Shown: positions 15,009 to 26,851 of the stretch, piece after piece
How the letters are laid out: the number at the start of each line of letters is the position of its first letter
Numbering within the stretch: the first letter of the stretch is position 1
Assembly (NCBI RefSeq): GCF_001424835.1
Contig: NZ_LMCQ01000022.1
Coordinates: 2,286-66,285, forward strand
Source of the DNA: Variovorax sp. Root318D1
GTDB lineage: Bacteria; Pseudomonadota; Gammaproteobacteria; Burkholderiales; Burkholderiaceae_C
DNA: 64,000 nucleotides
Direction of reading: 5' to 3'
Notes under the pieces: generated by a model
Told to the model about the DNA's origin: nothing
Database searches by the model: none
Seen by the model: only the letters and a program-made list of their open reading frames with translations
Translations under genes and position numbers: made by a program

Positions 15009-17336
15009 ATGAGCCTCTTCAACAAAGTCACCAAGTCCTTCCAATGGGGCGACAAGACTGTCGTCATGGAAACGGGTGAAATCGCCCGCCAGGCCAGCGG
15101 CGCCGTGGTGGTTGACATCGACGGCACCGTGATCCTCGCGACCGTGGTCGCCTCCAAGACCGCCAAGCCGGGCCAGGACTTCTTCCCGCTGACCGTCGAC
15201 TACATCGAGAAGACCTACGCCGCGGGCAAGATTCCCGGCAGCTTCTTCAAGCGCGAAGCCAAGCCCAGCGAACACGAAACCCTGACCAGCCGCCTGATCG
15301 ACCGTCCGATCCGCCCGCTGTTCCCCGAAGGTTTCCTGAACGAAGTGCACGTGGTCATCCACACGCTGTCGCTCAACCCCGAAGTCGACGCCGACATCGC
15401 CGCCATGATCGGCGTGAGTGCCGCTCTGTCGATCTCCGGCATTCCCTTCAGCGGCCCGATCGGCGCTGCGCGCGTGGGCTACGTCAATGGCCAGTACGTG
15501 CTGAATCCGGGTCAGACCGCCCGCAAGGATTCGCAGATGGACCTCGTCGTTGCCGGTACCGAAGCCGCCGTGCTGATGGTCGAATCCGAAGCACAGCAAC
15601 TCAGCGAAGAAATCATGCTGGGCGGCGTGGTGTTCGGCCACGAACAAGCCAACATCGCGATCAACGCGATTCATGAACTCGTGCGCGACGCCGGCAAGCC
15701 GGTGTGGGACTGGCAAGCGCCGGCCGAAGACGAAGCCTTCGTCGCCAAGGTCAAGAGCCTGGCCGAGGAAAAGCTCCGCGCCGTCTATCAAATCCGCAGC
15801 AAGCAAGCCCGCACGCAAGCCCTGCGCGAAGCCAATGCCAGCGTGATGAGCACGCTGAAGGAAAGCGGCGAACCCTTCGACGCCGGCAAGGTCAACGACC
15901 TGTTGTTCTCGATCGAATCGAAGATCGTCCGCAGCCAGATTCTCTCGGGCGAACCCCGCATCGACGGCCGCGACACGCGCACCGTGCGCCCCATCGAGAT
16001 CCGCAACTCCGTGCTGCCGCGCACCCACGGCTCGGCGCTGTTCACGCGCGGCGAGACGCAGGGCCTGGTCATCACCACGCTCGGCACCGAACGCGACGCA
16101 CAGCGCATCGATGCGCTGGCCGGCGAGTACGAAGACCGCTTCCTGTTCCACTACAACATGCCTCCCTTCGCCACCGGTGAAGTGGGCCGCATGGGCTCGA
16201 CCAAGCGCCGCGAAATCGGCCACGGCCGCCTGGCCAAGCGCGCGCTCGTCGCCGTGCTGCCGACCAAGGAAGAATTCCCGTACACCATTCGCGTGGTGTC
16301 GGAAATCACCGAGTCGAACGGCTCCTCGTCGATGGCTTCGGTCTGCGGCGGCTGCCTGTCGATGATGGACGCCGGCGTGCCGATGAAGGCCCACGTGGCC
16401 GGCATCGCCATGGGCCTCATCAAGGAAGACAACCGCTTTGCGGTGCTGACCGACATCCTGGGCGACGAAGATCACCTGGGCGACATGGACTTCAAGGTGG
16501 CCGGCACGACCAACGGCATCACCGCGCTGCAGATGGACATCAAGATCCAGGGCATCACCAAGGAAATCATGCAGGTCGCACTGGCCCAGGCCAAGGAAGC
16601 GCGCATGCACATCCTCGGCAAGATGCAGGAAGCCATGGGCGAAGCCAAGACCGAGGTGTCGCAGTTCGCACCGCGCCTGACCACGCTGAAGATCAACCCG
16701 GAGAAGATCCGCGACGTGATCGGCAAGGGCGGCGCGGTCATTCGCGGCCTGCAGGAAGAAACCGGCACGACGATCAACATCGACGAAGACGGCACCATCA
16801 CCATCGCCTCGACCGATCCGGAAAAGGCGGAGTTCGCAAAGCGCCGCATCGAGCAGATCACCGCTGAAGTCGAAATCGGCAAGGTCTACGAAGGCCCGGT
16901 CACCAAGATTCTGGACTTCGGTGCGCTCATCAACCTGCTGCCCGGCAAGGACGGCCTGCTGCACATCAGCCAGATCGCGCACGAACGCGTCGAGAAGGTG
17001 ACCGACTATCTGAGCGAAGGCCAGATCGTCAAGGTCAAGGTTCTCGAGACGGACGAAAAGGGCCGCGTCAAGCTGTCCATGAAGGCCCTGAGCGAGCGTC
17101 CGGCCGGCATGGAGTACCAGGAACGTGCACCGCGCGAAGACCGTGGCGACCGCGGTGATCGCGGCGGCGAGCGCCGCGAGCGTTCGGACCGTGGCGACCG
17201 TGGCGGCGATCGCGGTGGCGATCGTGGCGAACGTGCGCCGCGTTTCAACAACGAGCAGCAACAGCAGCCGCGCAACGAGCAGCCGCAGGCGCCCGTGGGC
17301 GAGCCGCAGTACGCACCGCGCGAACCGCAAGAGTAA
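15009..17336 (+). CDS. pnp: Polyribonucleotide nucleotidyltransferase (PNPase)
   Basis: 775 aa; E. coli PNPase has 711. It degrades RNA 3' to 5' with phosphate and forms a trimer in the degradosome. The order is two RNase PH-like domains (first with [16 protein letters not shown]; second with [14 protein letters not shown] and the active-site [18 protein letters not shown], residues about 480-500), a KH domain with [16 protein letters not shown] near 570, and an S1 domain ([16 protein letters not shown]). After S1 comes a disordered tail of about 70 residues, with Arg-Gly-Asp/Arg-Gly-Gly repeats (encoded about 17141-17235) and then a Gln/Pro-rich end. The ATG follows an AGGAG-like site. Upstream lies a leader with alternative hairpins; an intrinsic terminator follows. 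Confidence 0.97.
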   Translation: MSLFNKVTKSFQWGDKTVVMETGEIARQASGAVVVDIDGTVILATVVASKTAKPGQDFFPLTVDYIEKTYAAGKIPGSFFKREAKPSEHETLTSRLIDRPIRPLFPEGFLNEVHVVIHTLSLNPEVDADIAAMIGVSAALSISGIPFSGPIGAARVGYVNGQYVLNPGQTARKDSQMDLVVAGTEAAVLMVESEAQQLSEEIMLGGVVFGHEQANIAINAIHELVRDAGKPVWDWQAPAEDEAFVAKVKSLAEEKLRAVYQIRSKQARTQALREANASVMSTLKESGEPFDAGKVNDLLFSIESKIVRSQILSGEPRIDGRDTRTVRPIEIRNSVLPRTHGSALFTRGETQGLVITTLGTERDAQRIDALAGEYEDRFLFHYNMPPFATGEVGRMGSTKRREIGHGRLAKRALVAVLPTKEEFPYTIRVVSEITESNGSSSMASVCGGCLSMMDAGVPMKAHVAGIAMGLIKEDNRFAVLTDILGDEDHLGDMDFKVAGTTNGITALQMDIKIQGITKEIMQVALAQAKEARMHILGKMQEAMGEAKTEVSQFAPRLTTLKINPEKIRDVIGKGGAVIRGLQEETGTTINIDEDGTITIASTDPEKAEFAKRRIEQITAEVEIGKVYEGPVTKILDFGALINLLPGKDGLLHISQIAHERVEKVTDYLSEGQIVKVKVLETDEKGRVKLSMKALSERPAGMEYQERAPREDRGDRGDRGGERRERSDRGDRGGDRGGDRGERAPRFNNEQQQQPRNEQPQAPVGEPQYAPREPQE

Positions 17337-17348
17337 GTAGAGAAGGGC

Positions 17349-17379
17349 GCAACGGCAGCTTTGCCGTTGCCATCTTTTT
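17349..17379 (+). terminator. Intrinsic terminator after pnp
   Basis: GCAACGGCA pairs with TGCCGTTGC (9-bp perfect stem, GCTT loop) and is followed by CATCTTTTT. It starts 13 bases after the pnp stop. Confidence 0.85.
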
Positions 17380-17430
17380 GAACAAGCTAACCACGCCCGT
17401 TCCGCGGGCGTTCGTTGCAGGCCAAAGACC

Positions 17431-18429
17431 ATGAAAGCCATTGAAATCACTTCGTACGGCGCCCCTGAGGTGCTGCGCGCCGTGGAGCGTCCCGATCCGG
17501 TGGCCGGTGCGGGCGAGTTGCTGATTCGCGTGGCGGCCAGCGGTGTGAACCGTCCGGACGTGCTGCAGCGCAAGGGGCACTATCCGGTGCCGCCGGGCGC
17601 CTCCGACCTGCCGGGCCTCGAAGTGGCCGGCGAGATCGTGTCGGGCGATGCTGCAGCCTTGGCCGAAGCGGGTTTCAAGATCGGCGACCGTGTCTGCGCG
17701 CTGGTCGCGGGCGGTGGCTATGCCGAACTGTGCGTGGCGCCCGTGGCGCAATGCCTGCCGGTGCCCAAGGGGTGGAGCGATACCGAGGCAGCGTCGCTGC
17801 CCGAGACCTTCTTCACCGTCTGGAGCAACGTGTTCGAGCGGGGCCGCCTGCAAAAGGGCGAGACCCTGCTGATCCAGGGCGGATCCAGCGGCATCGGCGT
17901 GACGGCCATCCAGATCGCCAAGGCGCTGGGTGCCACGGTGATCGTCACGGCTGGTAGCGACGACAAGTGCGAAGCCTGCAAGGCGCTGGGCGCCGATCAC
18001 GCCATCAACTACCGCACGAGCGACTTCGCCGAAGAGGCGAAGAAGCTCACCGGCGGCAAGGGCGTGGACGTGATTCTCGACATGGTGGCTGGCGACTACG
18101 TGGCGCGCGAGATCGAATGCATGGCCGAAGACGGCCGGCTCGTGATCATCGCGGTGCAGGGCGGCGTCAAGAGCGACTTCAACGCGGGTCTGGTGCTGCG
18201 CAAGCGGCTGGTGATCACTGGCTCGACGCTGCGTCCGCGGCCCGTGGCGTTCAAGGGCGCCATTGCCAAGGCGCTGCGCGAGAAGGTCTGGCCGCTGCTT
18301 GAAAGCGGTGCGGTCAAGCCCGTGATCCACAGCACCTTTGCAGCGGGCGGCGAACCCAGCGGCGCAGCACAGGCGCATGCGCTGATGGAATCCAACCAGC
18401 ACATCGGCAAGATCGTGCTGACATGGTGA
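17431..18429 (+). CDS. NAD(P)H:quinone oxidoreductase, zinc-independent MDR family (QOR/PIG3 type)
   Basis: 332 aa medium-chain dehydrogenase/reductase without zinc-ligand cysteines. The N-terminal GroES-like domain has [19 protein letters not shown]. The Rossmann domain shows the nucleotide-binding [20 protein letters not shown] (residues about 148-167) and [14 protein letters not shown]. It probably reduces quinones or enones with NADPH. It lies between pnp and tpiA, and its stop overlaps possible tpiA start codons, so the two are likely co-transcribed. The exact substrate cannot be told. Confidence 0.88.
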   Translation: MKAIEITSYGAPEVLRAVERPDPVAGAGELLIRVAASGVNRPDVLQRKGHYPVPPGASDLPGLEVAGEIVSGDAAALAEAGFKIGDRVCALVAGGGYAELCVAPVAQCLPVPKGWSDTEAASLPETFFTVWSNVFERGRLQKGETLLIQGGSSGIGVTAIQIAKALGATVIVTAGSDDKCEACKALGADHAINYRTSDFAEEAKKLTGGKGVDVILDMVAGDYVAREIECMAEDGRLVIIAVQGGVKSDFNAGLVLRKRLVITGSTLRPRPVAFKGAIAKALREKVWPLLESGAVKPVIHSTFAAGGEPSGAAQAHALMESNQHIGKIVLTW

Positions 18430-18443
18430 TGGGTAACAACACG

Positions 18444-19211
18444 ATGACAACGACCAAAAAGAAGCTGATCGCGGGCAACTGGAAGATGAACGGCAGCCTG
18501 GCCGCCAACGAGGCGCTGGTGAAGGCCTTGCAGCAGGGTTTGGCCGCGTCGCCGGCCAGCTGCGACATCGCGCTTTGCGCGCCGGCCCCATATTTCGCCC
18601 AACTGCAATCGCTGCTGGCGGGCTCTACGGCCATGGCGCTGGGCGCACAGGATATTTCGGCGCACCCGCAAGGTGCGTTTACCGGCGAGCAGTCAGCGGC
18701 CATGCTGAAGGAATTCGGCGTGCGCTATGCGATCGTCGGCCATTCGGAGCGCCGCCAGTACCACGGCGAGACCGACGAAGCGGTGGCGGCCAAGACGGCG
18801 GCTGCGCTGGCAAATGGCATCACGCCAATCGTCTGCGTGGGCGAAACGCTGGCCGAGCGCGAAGCGGGCCATACCGAGGAAGTGGTCAAGCGCCAGCTGG
18901 CCGCAGTGATCCACGTCAACGGCCATTGCATCAGCGAAATCGTCGTGGCTTACGAGCCGGTCTGGGCCATTGGCACGGGCAAGACGGCCACGCCGGAACA
19001 AGCGCAAGCGGTGCATGCCGTGCTGCGGGCGCAACTGCACCACGCCGCCAGCGAGCACGCGGCCGGCATCTGCATTCTCTATGGCGGCAGCATGAACGCG
19101 GCCAACGCCGCAGAGCTGCTCGCGCAGCCTGACATCGACGGTGGCCTCATTGGTGGCGCGTCGCTCAAGGCTCCCGACTTTTTGCAGATCATTTCTGCCG
19201 CCGCTCGCTGA
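18444..19211 (+). CDS. tpiA: Triosephosphate isomerase
   Basis: 255 aa TIM barrel interconverting dihydroxyacetone phosphate and glyceraldehyde 3-phosphate. All catalytic elements are present: GNWKMNGS (Asn and Lys near residues 11-13), VGHSERR with the catalytic histidine, [16 protein letters not shown] with the catalytic glutamate, and the phosphate-binding [10 protein letters not shown]. Alternative in-frame ATGs lie at 18423 and 18429, the latter overlapping the upstream stop as TGATG. The start at 18444 gives the usual family N-terminus. secG follows 39 bp downstream. Confidence 0.95.
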   Translation: MTTTKKKLIAGNWKMNGSLAANEALVKALQQGLAASPASCDIALCAPAPYFAQLQSLLAGSTAMALGAQDISAHPQGAFTGEQSAAMLKEFGVRYAIVGHSERRQYHGETDEAVAAKTAAALANGITPIVCVGETLAEREAGHTEEVVKRQLAAVIHVNGHCISEIVVAYEPVWAIGTGKTATPEQAQAVHAVLRAQLHHAASEHAAGICILYGGSMNAANAAELLAQPDIDGGLIGGASLKAPDFLQIISAAAR

Positions 19212-19250
19212 ACGCGAGCCGCGGCTGCCATCAATTAGGAGTAAGAACGA

Positions 19251-19682
19251 ATGAATGTGGTCCTCAATCTTCTGGTCGGCGTGCAAATGCTGTCGGCCCT
19301 TGCAATGATCGGGCTGATCCTGATCCAGCACGGCAAGGGCGCCGACATGGGCGCGGCCTTCGGCAGCGGCAGCGCCGGTAGCCTGTTCGGTGCCAGCGGC
19401 AGCGCGAATTTCCTTTCGCGCACCACGGCCGTCCTGGCGGCGGTGTTCTTTGCCTGCACGCTGCTGCTGGCCTACTTCAGCCATGCACGGCCCGCGGGCG
19501 GCGGCAGCTTGCTGGAACGCGCGGCCGTGGGGGCGCCTGCTGCGCCCGCTTCCGGTGCCGCGGGGCAGATTCCCGCGGGACAGATTCCTTCCGGGACTTC
19601 GGGCGCCGCTGCGCCGGCCAAGGCACCCGCTTCGGCGCCGGCCGCACCGGTTTCGGGCCCGGGCCAGATCCCGAGCAAATAA
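19251..19682 (+). CDS. secG: Protein-export membrane protein SecG
   Basis: 143 aa. It has two membrane helices (residues about 3-23 and 54-74) joined by the conserved GKGADMGAAFGSGSAGSLFG loop. It is the auxiliary subunit of the SecYEG translocon and assists SecA-driven export. The C-terminal half after residue 80 is an Ala/Pro/Gly-rich tail with repeated GQIP motifs, predicted disordered and longer than E. coli SecG (110 aa). An AGGAG site precedes the ATG. The order tpiA-secG-leuU(GAG) is shared with many proteobacteria. Confidence 0.94.
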   Translation: MNVVLNLLVGVQMLSALAMIGLILIQHGKGADMGAAFGSGSAGSLFGASGSANFLSRTTAVLAAVFFACTLLLAYFSHARPAGGGSLLERAAVGAPAAPASGAAGQIPAGQIPSGTSGAAAPAKAPASAPAAPVSGPGQIPSK

Positions 19683-19695
19683 TCAAGTTGTTTTC

Positions 19696-19724
19696 ATGAA
19701 GTCGCCAGCAAGAAACGGCTTCAT
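19696..19724 (+). other. Hairpin after secG
   Basis: ATGAAGTCG pairs with CGGCTTCAT (9 bp, one wobble, 11-nt loop), 14 bases past the secG stop. Only a short TT follows, so it may be a weak terminator or a 3' stabiliser. It precedes the tRNA gene by 75 bp, and a TAAACT sequence at 19732-19737 could be the tRNA -10 box. Confidence 0.4.
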
Positions 19725-19799
19725 TTCAGGGTAAACTCTAAAGCTGTTCGGAAAGCCAAACACCTTTCCAGGTACCTCATGCCATCCGAACAAAAAACC

Positions 19800-19884
19800 G
19801 CGGTCGTGGTGAAATTGGTAGACACGCTATCTTGAGGGGGTAGTGGCGAAAGCTGTGCGAGTTCGAGTCTCGCCGACCGCACCA
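19800..19884 (+). tRNA. leuU: tRNA-Leu (anticodon GAG)
   Basis: 85 nt class II tRNA with the 3' CCA encoded (19882-19884). The acceptor stem GCGGTCG pairs with CGACCGC. The D-arm region is GGTGAAATTGGTAGACAC. The anticodon stem CTATC/GGTAG carries the loop TTGAGGG, giving anticodon GAG. A long variable arm and the T-arm GTTCGAGTC follow. The anticodon arm closely matches E. coli leuU, which also follows secG. Confidence 0.95.
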
Positions 19885-19952
19885 AATCTCACTGGCAGAA
19901 AACCTCATTCAGAGCGTTTTCCTGCCGGTGGCAAGCGGTGAAAAATCTCCCG

Positions 19953-20312
19953 ATGAACCTCGATTCCTATCTCCCCGTCCTTTTGTTTATTTTGGTCGGT
20001 GTCGGTGTAGGTGTCGCACCGCAAGTCATCGGCTACATCCTGGGTCCCAATCGGCCCGACGCAGCGAAGAACGCTCCCTACGAGTGTGGCTTCGAGGCCT
20101 TCGAGGATGCGCGCATGAAATTCGACGTGCGCTATTACCTCGTCGCCATTCTCTTCATCCTGTTCGATCTCGAGATTGCCTTTCTCTTTCCGTGGGCCAT
20201 CGCGCTCAAGGAAATCGGCGCCGTCGGCTTCTGGGCCATGATGATCTTTCTCGCCATCCTCGTCGTGGGCTTTGTCTACGAGTGGAAAAAAGGCGCGCTC
20301 GACTGGGAATGA
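19953..20312 (+). CDS. nuoA: NADH-quinone oxidoreductase subunit A
   Basis: 119 aa with three membrane helices. It is a proton-pumping membrane-arm subunit of complex I at the junction with the peripheral arm. It has the typical [21 protein letters not shown] loop (part) and [12 protein letters not shown] in the second helix. The ATG at 19953 gives the usual family length; an in-frame start at 19938 adds five residues. It is the first gene of the nuoA-N operon, 68 bp after the leucine tRNA; no separate promoter was recognised in that gap. nuoB follows after 15 bp. Confidence 0.96.
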   Translation: MNLDSYLPVLLFILVGVGVGVAPQVIGYILGPNRPDAAKNAPYECGFEAFEDARMKFDVRYYLVAILFILFDLEIAFLFPWAIALKEIGAVGFWAMMIFLAILVVGFVYEWKKGALDWE

Positions 20313-20327
20313 CAAGGAATCGACAAA

Positions 20328-20807
20328 ATGGCCATTGAAGGCGTCATGAAGGAAGGCTTCGTCACCACCACCTACGACTCGGTGGTGAACTGGGCGAAGA
20401 CCGGATCACTTTGGCCGATGACTTTCGGTCTGGCCTGCTGCGCGGTCGAAATGATGCACGCGGGCGCGGCCCGCTACGACATCGACCGTTTCGGCATGCT
20501 GTTTCGGCCCAGCCCTCGCCAGTCCGATCTGATGATCGTGGCCGGCACGCTGTGCAACAAGATGGCGCCGGCGCTGCGCAAGGTCTACGACCAGATGCCT
20601 GAGCCGCGCTGGGTGCTCTCGATGGGCTCGTGCGCCAATGGCGGCGGGTACTACCACTACAGCTATTCGGTGGTGCGCGGCTGCGACCGCATCGTGCCTG
20701 TCGACGTCTATGTGCCGGGTTGTCCGCCCACCGCCGAAGCCTTGCTCTACGGCGTGATCCAGCTGCAGCAGAAGATTCGCCGCACCAACACCATTGCCCG
20801 CGCCTGA
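20328..20807 (+). CDS. nuoB: NADH-quinone oxidoreductase subunit B
   Basis: 159 aa peripheral-arm subunit that holds iron-sulfur cluster N2, the last electron carrier before quinone. Ligand cysteines are visible as the CC pair in [13 protein letters not shown] (near residue 37), [15 protein letters not shown], and [16 protein letters not shown]. No N-terminal extension is present. It is co-transcribed between nuoA and nuoC. Confidence 0.98.
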   Translation: MAIEGVMKEGFVTTTYDSVVNWAKTGSLWPMTFGLACCAVEMMHAGAARYDIDRFGMLFRPSPRQSDLMIVAGTLCNKMAPALRKVYDQMPEPRWVLSMGSCANGGGYYHYSYSVVRGCDRIVPVDVYVPGCPPTAEALLYGVIQLQQKIRRTNTIARA

Positions 20808-20820
20808 GGGATTGCCGACG

Positions 20821-21432
20821 ATGACTGACTTTGCAATATCGCCGGAGGTGCTGCGCGCCACCATTGCCGAGACGCTCGGTGCCCGCGCCAAGAGCGTGAC
20901 GCTCGCGTTGGGCGAGGTGACCGTGGTGGTGGGTGCCGACGCCTACATCGAGGTGGCCACGCTGCTGCGCGACGCACCTGGCTGCCGCTTCGAGCAGCTG
21001 ATCGACCTCTGCGGCATGGACTACTCCGACTACCGCGAAGGCGAGTGGCAGGGCGAGCGCTACTGCGTCGTCACGCACCTGCTTTCGGTGAGCCTCAACC
21101 AGCGCGTGCGCCTCAAGGTGTTTGCGCCCAACGAAGACCTGCCGGTGGTCGATTCGCTCCAGCCCGTCTGGAATGCCGCCACCTGGTTCGAGCGCGAAGC
21201 CTTCGACCTCTACGGCATCGTGTTCGAGGGCCATGACGACCTGCGCCGCATTCTTACGGACTACGGTTTCATCGGCCATCCGTTCCGCAAGGACTTCCCG
21301 GTGTCGGGGCACGTCGAAATGCGCTACGACGAAGAGCAGAAGCGCGTCGTTTACCAGCCGGTATCGATCGAGCCACGAGAAATCACCCCGCGCGTGATTC
21401 GCGAAGACAACTACGGCAGCGGTTTGCACTGA
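20821..21432 (+). CDS. nuoC: NADH-quinone oxidoreductase subunit C
   Basis: 203 aa, the 30-kDa subunit of the peripheral arm, separate from NuoD as usual in betaproteobacteria (fused in E. coli). The signature [29 protein letters not shown] occurs at about residues 121-149 (part cited for identification). It ends with the [19 protein letters not shown] tail that interacts with NuoD. The start at 20821 follows the nuoB stop by 13 bp; a start at 20794 would overlap nuoB and adds non-conserved residues. nuoD starts one base after the stop. Confidence 0.96.
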   Translation: MTDFAISPEVLRATIAETLGARAKSVTLALGEVTVVVGADAYIEVATLLRDAPGCRFEQLIDLCGMDYSDYREGEWQGERYCVVTHLLSVSLNQRVRLKVFAPNEDLPVVDSLQPVWNAATWFEREAFDLYGIVFEGHDDLRRILTDYGFIGHPFRKDFPVSGHVEMRYDEEQKRVVYQPVSIEPREITPRVIREDNYGSGLH

Positions 21433-21433
21433 T

Positions 21434-22687
21434 ATGGCCGAAATCAAGAACTACACACTCAACTTCGGTCCTCAGCATCCGGCAGCGCACGGCGTGCTGC
21501 GCCTGGTGCTCGAGCTCGACGGCGAAGTGATCCAGCGCGCCGATCCGCACATCGGCCTCTTGCACCGTGCAACCGAAAAGCTCGCCGAGTCGCGCACCTT
21601 CATCCAGTCGCTGCCCTACATGGACCGTCTCGACTACGTGTCGATGATGAGCAACGAGCACGCCTACTGCCTCGCCATCGAACGGATGATGGGTCTGGAC
21701 GTGCCCATTCGCGCGCAATACATCCGCGTGATGTTCGCCGAGATCACCCGCCTGCTGAACCACCTCTTGTGGCTCGGTGCGCACGGTCTCGACTGCGGCG
21801 CGATGAACATGCTCATCTACTGCTTCCGCGAGCGCGAAGACCTGTTCGACATGTACGAAGCCGTGTCGGGCGCGCGCATGCACGCGGCGTACTTCCGTCC
21901 GGGCGGCGTCTACCGCGACCTGCCGGACTCCATGCCGCAGTACAAGGTCAGCAAGATCAAGAACGCGAAGGCGATCGAGCGTCTCAACGAGAACCGCCAG
22001 GGCTCGCTGCTCGACTTCATCGACGACTTCTGCAAGCGCTTCCCCAAGATGGTCGACGAGTACGAAACGCTGCTCACCGACAACCGCATCTGGAAGCAGC
22101 GCACCGTGGGCATCGGCGTCGTGACGCCGGAGCGCGCGCTGAACCTCGGCTTCACCGGCCCCATGCTGCGCGGCTCGGGCATCGAATGGGACCTGCGCAA
22201 GAAGCAGCCCTACGACGTCTACGACCAGATGCAGTTCGACGTGCCGGTCGGCAAGACCGGCGACTGCTACGACCGCTACCTCGTGCGCGTGGAAGAAATG
22301 CGCCAGGCCAACAAGATCATCCAGCAGTGCTCGGCCTGGCTGCGCGTCAACCCCGGCCCGGTGATCACCAGCAACCACAAGGTCGCAGCGCCGGCGCGCG
22401 AATCGATGAAGGCGAACATGGAGGAGCTGATCCACCATTTCAAGCTCTTCACCGAAGGCTTCCACGTGCCGGAAGGCGAGGCGTATGCCGCCGTCGAGCA
22501 CCCAAAGGGCGAGTTCGGCATCTATCTGGTGAGCGACGGCGCCAACAAGCCGTACCGCCTGAAGATCCGGGCCCCCGGCTTCCCGCACCTTGCCGCCCTC
22601 GACGAAATGTCGCGCGGCCACATGATCGCCGACGCTGTCGCGGTGATCGGCACGATGGACATCGTGTTCGGCGAAATCGACAGGTGA
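21434..22687 (+). CDS. nuoD: NADH-quinone oxidoreductase subunit D
   Basis: 417 aa, the 49-kDa quinone-site subunit related to NiFe-hydrogenase large subunits. Signature elements are [20 protein letters not shown] near the start, with the HP pair of the quinone cavity, [11 protein letters not shown], and [19 protein letters not shown] (catalytic-site tyrosine region). The C-terminus has the family's [12 protein letters not shown] end. It forms the quinone-reducing chamber with NuoB. It starts one base behind nuoC, and nuoE follows after 10 bp. Confidence 0.98.
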   Translation: MAEIKNYTLNFGPQHPAAHGVLRLVLELDGEVIQRADPHIGLLHRATEKLAESRTFIQSLPYMDRLDYVSMMSNEHAYCLAIERMMGLDVPIRAQYIRVMFAEITRLLNHLLWLGAHGLDCGAMNMLIYCFREREDLFDMYEAVSGARMHAAYFRPGGVYRDLPDSMPQYKVSKIKNAKAIERLNENRQGSLLDFIDDFCKRFPKMVDEYETLLTDNRIWKQRTVGIGVVTPERALNLGFTGPMLRGSGIEWDLRKKQPYDVYDQMQFDVPVGKTGDCYDRYLVRVEEMRQANKIIQQCSAWLRVNPGPVITSNHKVAAPARESMKANMEELIHHFKLFTEGFHVPEGEAYAAVEHPKGEFGIYLVSDGANKPYRLKIRAPGFPHLAALDEMSRGHMIADAVAVIGTMDIVFGEIDR

Positions 22688-22697
22688 GAAAGAGCGA

Positions 22698-23254
22698 ATG
22701 ACGACTTCCTCGACCCACCATGACACGGCGCCTTCGGCGCCTTCTGCTCCTCTGAAGCCCGCGATTCTCGAGCGCTTTGCGCGCGAAGTCGCCAAGTACC
22801 CTGAAGCCGGCAAGCAGTCGGCCGTGATGGCCTGCCTGGCCATCGTGCAGCAGGACGAAGGCTTCATCAGCATGCAGCGCGAGCGCGAGATCGCCGAGTA
22901 CCTCGGCATGGCGCCCATTGCCGTGCACGAGGTCACGACCTTCTACAACATGTACAACCAGCACCCGGTGGGCAAGTTCAAGCTCAACGTGTGCACCAAC
23001 CTGCCGTGCCAGCTGCGCGACGGCGTCACCGCGCTCGTCCACCTCGAGAAGAAGCTCGGCATCAAGATGGGCGAGACCACGGCCGATGGCCTGTTCACGC
23101 TGCAGCAGAGCGAATGCCTGGGCGCCTGCGCCGATTCGCCCGTGATGCTGGTCAACGACCGCACCATGTGCAGCTTCATGAGCAACGAGAAGCTCGACCA
23201 GCTCATCGACGGATTGCGTGCCTCCACCGGCACCACCAAAGGGGAGGCCGCGTG

Positions 23255-23255
<1 letters not shown>
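22698..23255 (+). CDS. nuoE: NADH-quinone oxidoreductase subunit E
   Basis: 185 aa, the 24-kDa thioredoxin-like subunit carrying the [2Fe-2S] cluster N1a. The four ligands are in CTNLPC and ECLGAC (near residues 98-103 and 139-143). The N-terminal helical part has [19 protein letters not shown]. About 20 Ser/Thr/Pro-rich residues precede the conserved part. It forms the NADH-dehydrogenase module with NuoF and NuoG. Its stop overlaps the nuoF ATG (TGATG), indicating coupling. Confidence 0.96.
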
Positions 23256-24595
<1,340 letters not shown>

Positions 24596-24599
24596 GCGC

Positions 24600-24686
24600 G
24601 ATGAAATTGCCCCCTTACTCACATTCGTTCGCTGCCCCCCGAGGGGGCGCTGGCCTCCCTTGGGGCGGCCCGGCGGAAGCCCACAC
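24600..24686. repeat. Dispersed intergenic repeat inside the nuo operon
   Basis: The gap between nuoF and nuoG contains CCCCCTTACTCAC, TTCGTTCGCTG, and a palindrome CCCCCCGAGGGGGCG, then CCCTTGGGGCGGCCCGGCGG. The architecture and tail resemble the 14304-14437 element. GGCGGAAG at its 3' end sits where the nuoG ribosome-binding site should be. It has no coding potential. Confidence 0.6.
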
Positions 24687-24688
24687 AT

Positions 24689-26851
24689 ATGGTTGAAATC
24701 GAACTCGACGGCAAGAAGGTCGACGTGACCGAAGGCAGCATGATCATGCATGCGGCCGACAAGGCGGGCACCTACATCCCGCACTTCTGCTATCACAAGA
24801 AGCTCAGCATCGCGGCCAATTGCCGCATGTGCCTGGTCGACGTGGAAAAAGCGCCCAAGCCGATGCCAGCCTGCGCCACGCCCGTCACGCAGGGCATGAT
24901 CGTTCGCACCAAGAGCGAAAAGGCCATCAAGGCGCAGCAGTCGGTCATGGAGTTCCTCCTGATCAACCACCCGCTGGATTGCCCCATTTGCGACCAGGGC
25001 GGCGAGTGCCAGCTGCAAGACCTGGCCGTGGGCTACGGCGGTTCTTCTTCGCGCTACGAAGAAGAAAAGCGCGTCGTCTTCCACAAGGACGTCGGCCCGC
25101 TGATCAGCATGGAAGAAATGAGCCGCTGCATCCATTGCACGCGCTGCGTCCGCTTTGGCCAGGAAGTGGCCGGCGTGATGGAGCTCGGCATGACGCAGCG
25201 CGGCGAGCACTCCGAAATCGAAACCTTCCTCGGCGATTCGGTCGACTCCGAACTATCGGGCAACATGATCGATATTTGCCCGGTCGGCGCGCTCACGAGC
25301 AAGCCGTTCCGCTACAGCGCCCGCACCTGGGAGCTGTCGCGCCGCAAGTCGGTGAGCCCGCACGATTCCACCGGCGCCAACCTGATCGTTCAGGTCAAGA
25401 ACAACCGCGTGATGCGCGTGGTGCCGCTCGAGAACGAAGACGTCAACGAGTGCTGGATCGCCGACCGCGACCGCTTCTCCTACGAAGGCCTCAACGGCCC
25501 GGAACGCCTCACGCAGCCCATGCTCAAGCAGGGCGGCCAATGGCACCAGGTCGACTGGCAGACCGCGCTCGAATACGTGGCCAATGGCCTGAAGCAGATC
25601 AAGGCTGACCACGGCGCGCAAAGCATCGGCACGCTGGTGAGCCCGCACAGCACGCTCGAAGAGCTGCAGCTTGCCGCCATGCTCACGCGTGAACTCGGCA
25701 GCGACAACATCGACTATCGCCTGCGCAACGCCGAATTCACGGCGTTCGAAGGCGTGCGCTGGCTTGGCACCTCGATCGCGTCGCTCACGCAGCTGCAGCG
25801 CGCGCTGGTCGTCGGTTCGAACCTGCGCAAGGACCACCCGCTGTTCGCGCAGCGCATCCGCCAGGCTGTGCGCAAGGGCGCCGCGCTGTCGGTGATCACC
25901 TCGGCCAGCCTCATGGCCGACCGCGAAGCGTGGGCCATGAACGTGGCGCAATCGACGATCGTCGAAGCCGACCAGTGGGTCGAGGCGCTGGCCGCCGTGG
26001 CCGCCGCCATCGGTCAAACCAGCGGCGCCGCCGCACCGCTGGCACCGAAGAACGCACCCGATGCCACCGCACAAGCCATCGCAGCCTCGCTGCTGAGCGG
26101 CGAGCGCAAGGCCATCCTGCTCGGCAATGCCGCCGCCCACCACGCGCAAGCCAGCAGCCTGCTGGCCCTCGCCAACTGGATCGGCGCGCAGACCGGCGCC
26201 ACCGTCGGCTACCTGACCGAAGCCGCCAACACCGTGGGCGCGCAACTCGTCGGCGCGTTCCCGAAGAACGGCGGCCTCGATGCCGGCCGCATGCTGGCGG
26301 CCGGTTCCGGCCTCAAGGCGGTGCTGCTGCTCAACACCGAGCCGGTGTTCGACTCAGCCGCTGGCGCCGCAGCCGCCGATGTCATCGGCAATGCGCAAAT
26401 GGTCGTCACGCTGAGCCCGTTCAAGGCGAACCTCGAATTCAGCGACGTGCTGCTGCCCATCGCGCCGTTCACCGAAACGCCGGGTACCTTCGTCAATGCC
26501 GAAGGCCGCGTGCAAAGCTTCCATGCCGTCGTGAAGCCGCAAGGCGAAGCGCGTCCGGCCTGGAAGGTGCTGCGCGTACTGGCAAACCTGCTCGGCTTGC
26601 CGGGCTTTGCCTTCGAATCGACCGCCGACGTGCTGCAAACCGTTGGCGACAACGGCGCCGTACCGGCCAACTCGCTCAGCAACGCCACCGCCGCAAAGGC
26701 CGTGGCTTCCACTGGCGCGGTGCCGGCCCCCGTGGTCGCGAGCATCTACCGGCTCGACTCGATCGTGCGCCGCGCGCCTTCGCTGCAACTCACCGCCGAT
26801 GCGCGCAACGCCTTGGCAGCACCGGCCCGTGCCGAGGAGGCATTGGCATGA
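24689..26851 (+). CDS. nuoG: NADH-quinone oxidoreductase subunit G
   Basis: 720 aa, the 75-kDa iron-sulfur subunit of the NADH module. The N-terminal ferredoxin-like domain has cluster N1b ligands (FCYHKK, NCRMC). The next have the His-Cys N5 region and N4 ligands: [32 protein letters not shown], and a later cysteine in [15 protein letters not shown]. The following molybdopterin-oxidoreductase-like domain has no N7 cysteine motif: where E. coli has it, this protein reads SPHDSTGAN. That is the mitochondrial/Paracoccus-like state. The C-terminal part is Ala-rich and variable. nuoH overlaps its stop (ATGA). Confidence 0.96.
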   Translation: MVEIELDGKKVDVTEGSMIMHAADKAGTYIPHFCYHKKLSIAANCRMCLVDVEKAPKPMPACATPVTQGMIVRTKSEKAIKAQQSVMEFLLINHPLDCPICDQGGECQLQDLAVGYGGSSSRYEEEKRVVFHKDVGPLISMEEMSRCIHCTRCVRFGQEVAGVMELGMTQRGEHSEIETFLGDSVDSELSGNMIDICPVGALTSKPFRYSARTWELSRRKSVSPHDSTGANLIVQVKNNRVMRVVPLENEDVNECWIADRDRFSYEGLNGPERLTQPMLKQGGQWHQVDWQTALEYVANGLKQIKADHGAQSIGTLVSPHSTLEELQLAAMLTRELGSDNIDYRLRNAEFTAFEGVRWLGTSIASLTQLQRALVVGSNLRKDHPLFAQRIRQAVRKGAALSVITSASLMADREAWAMNVAQSTIVEADQWVEALAAVAAAIGQTSGAAAPLAPKNAPDATAQAIAASLLSGERKAILLGNAAAHHAQASSLLALANWIGAQTGATVGYLTEAANTVGAQLVGAFPKNGGLDAGRMLAAGSGLKAVLLLNTEPVFDSAAGAAAADVIGNAQMVVTLSPFKANLEFSDVLLPIAPFTETPGTFVNAEGRVQSFHAVVKPQGEARPAWKVLRVLANLLGLPGFAFESTADVLQTVGDNGAVPANSLSNATAAKAVASTGAVPAPVVASIYRLDSIVRRAPSLQLTADARNALAAPARAEEALA

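Noticed and set aside
17141-17235. Short tandem repeats in the 3' part of pnp that could suggest a CRISPR-like array
   Set aside because: The repeats are in frame and encode RGD/RGG units. There are no spacers of constant length and no cas genes.
14991-17573. An 860-codon open frame on the minus strand opposite pnp
   Set aside because: It is low in complexity, rich in His/Arg/Gly/Leu, shows no protein family and mirrors the pnp codons. It is a shadow frame typical of high-GC genes.
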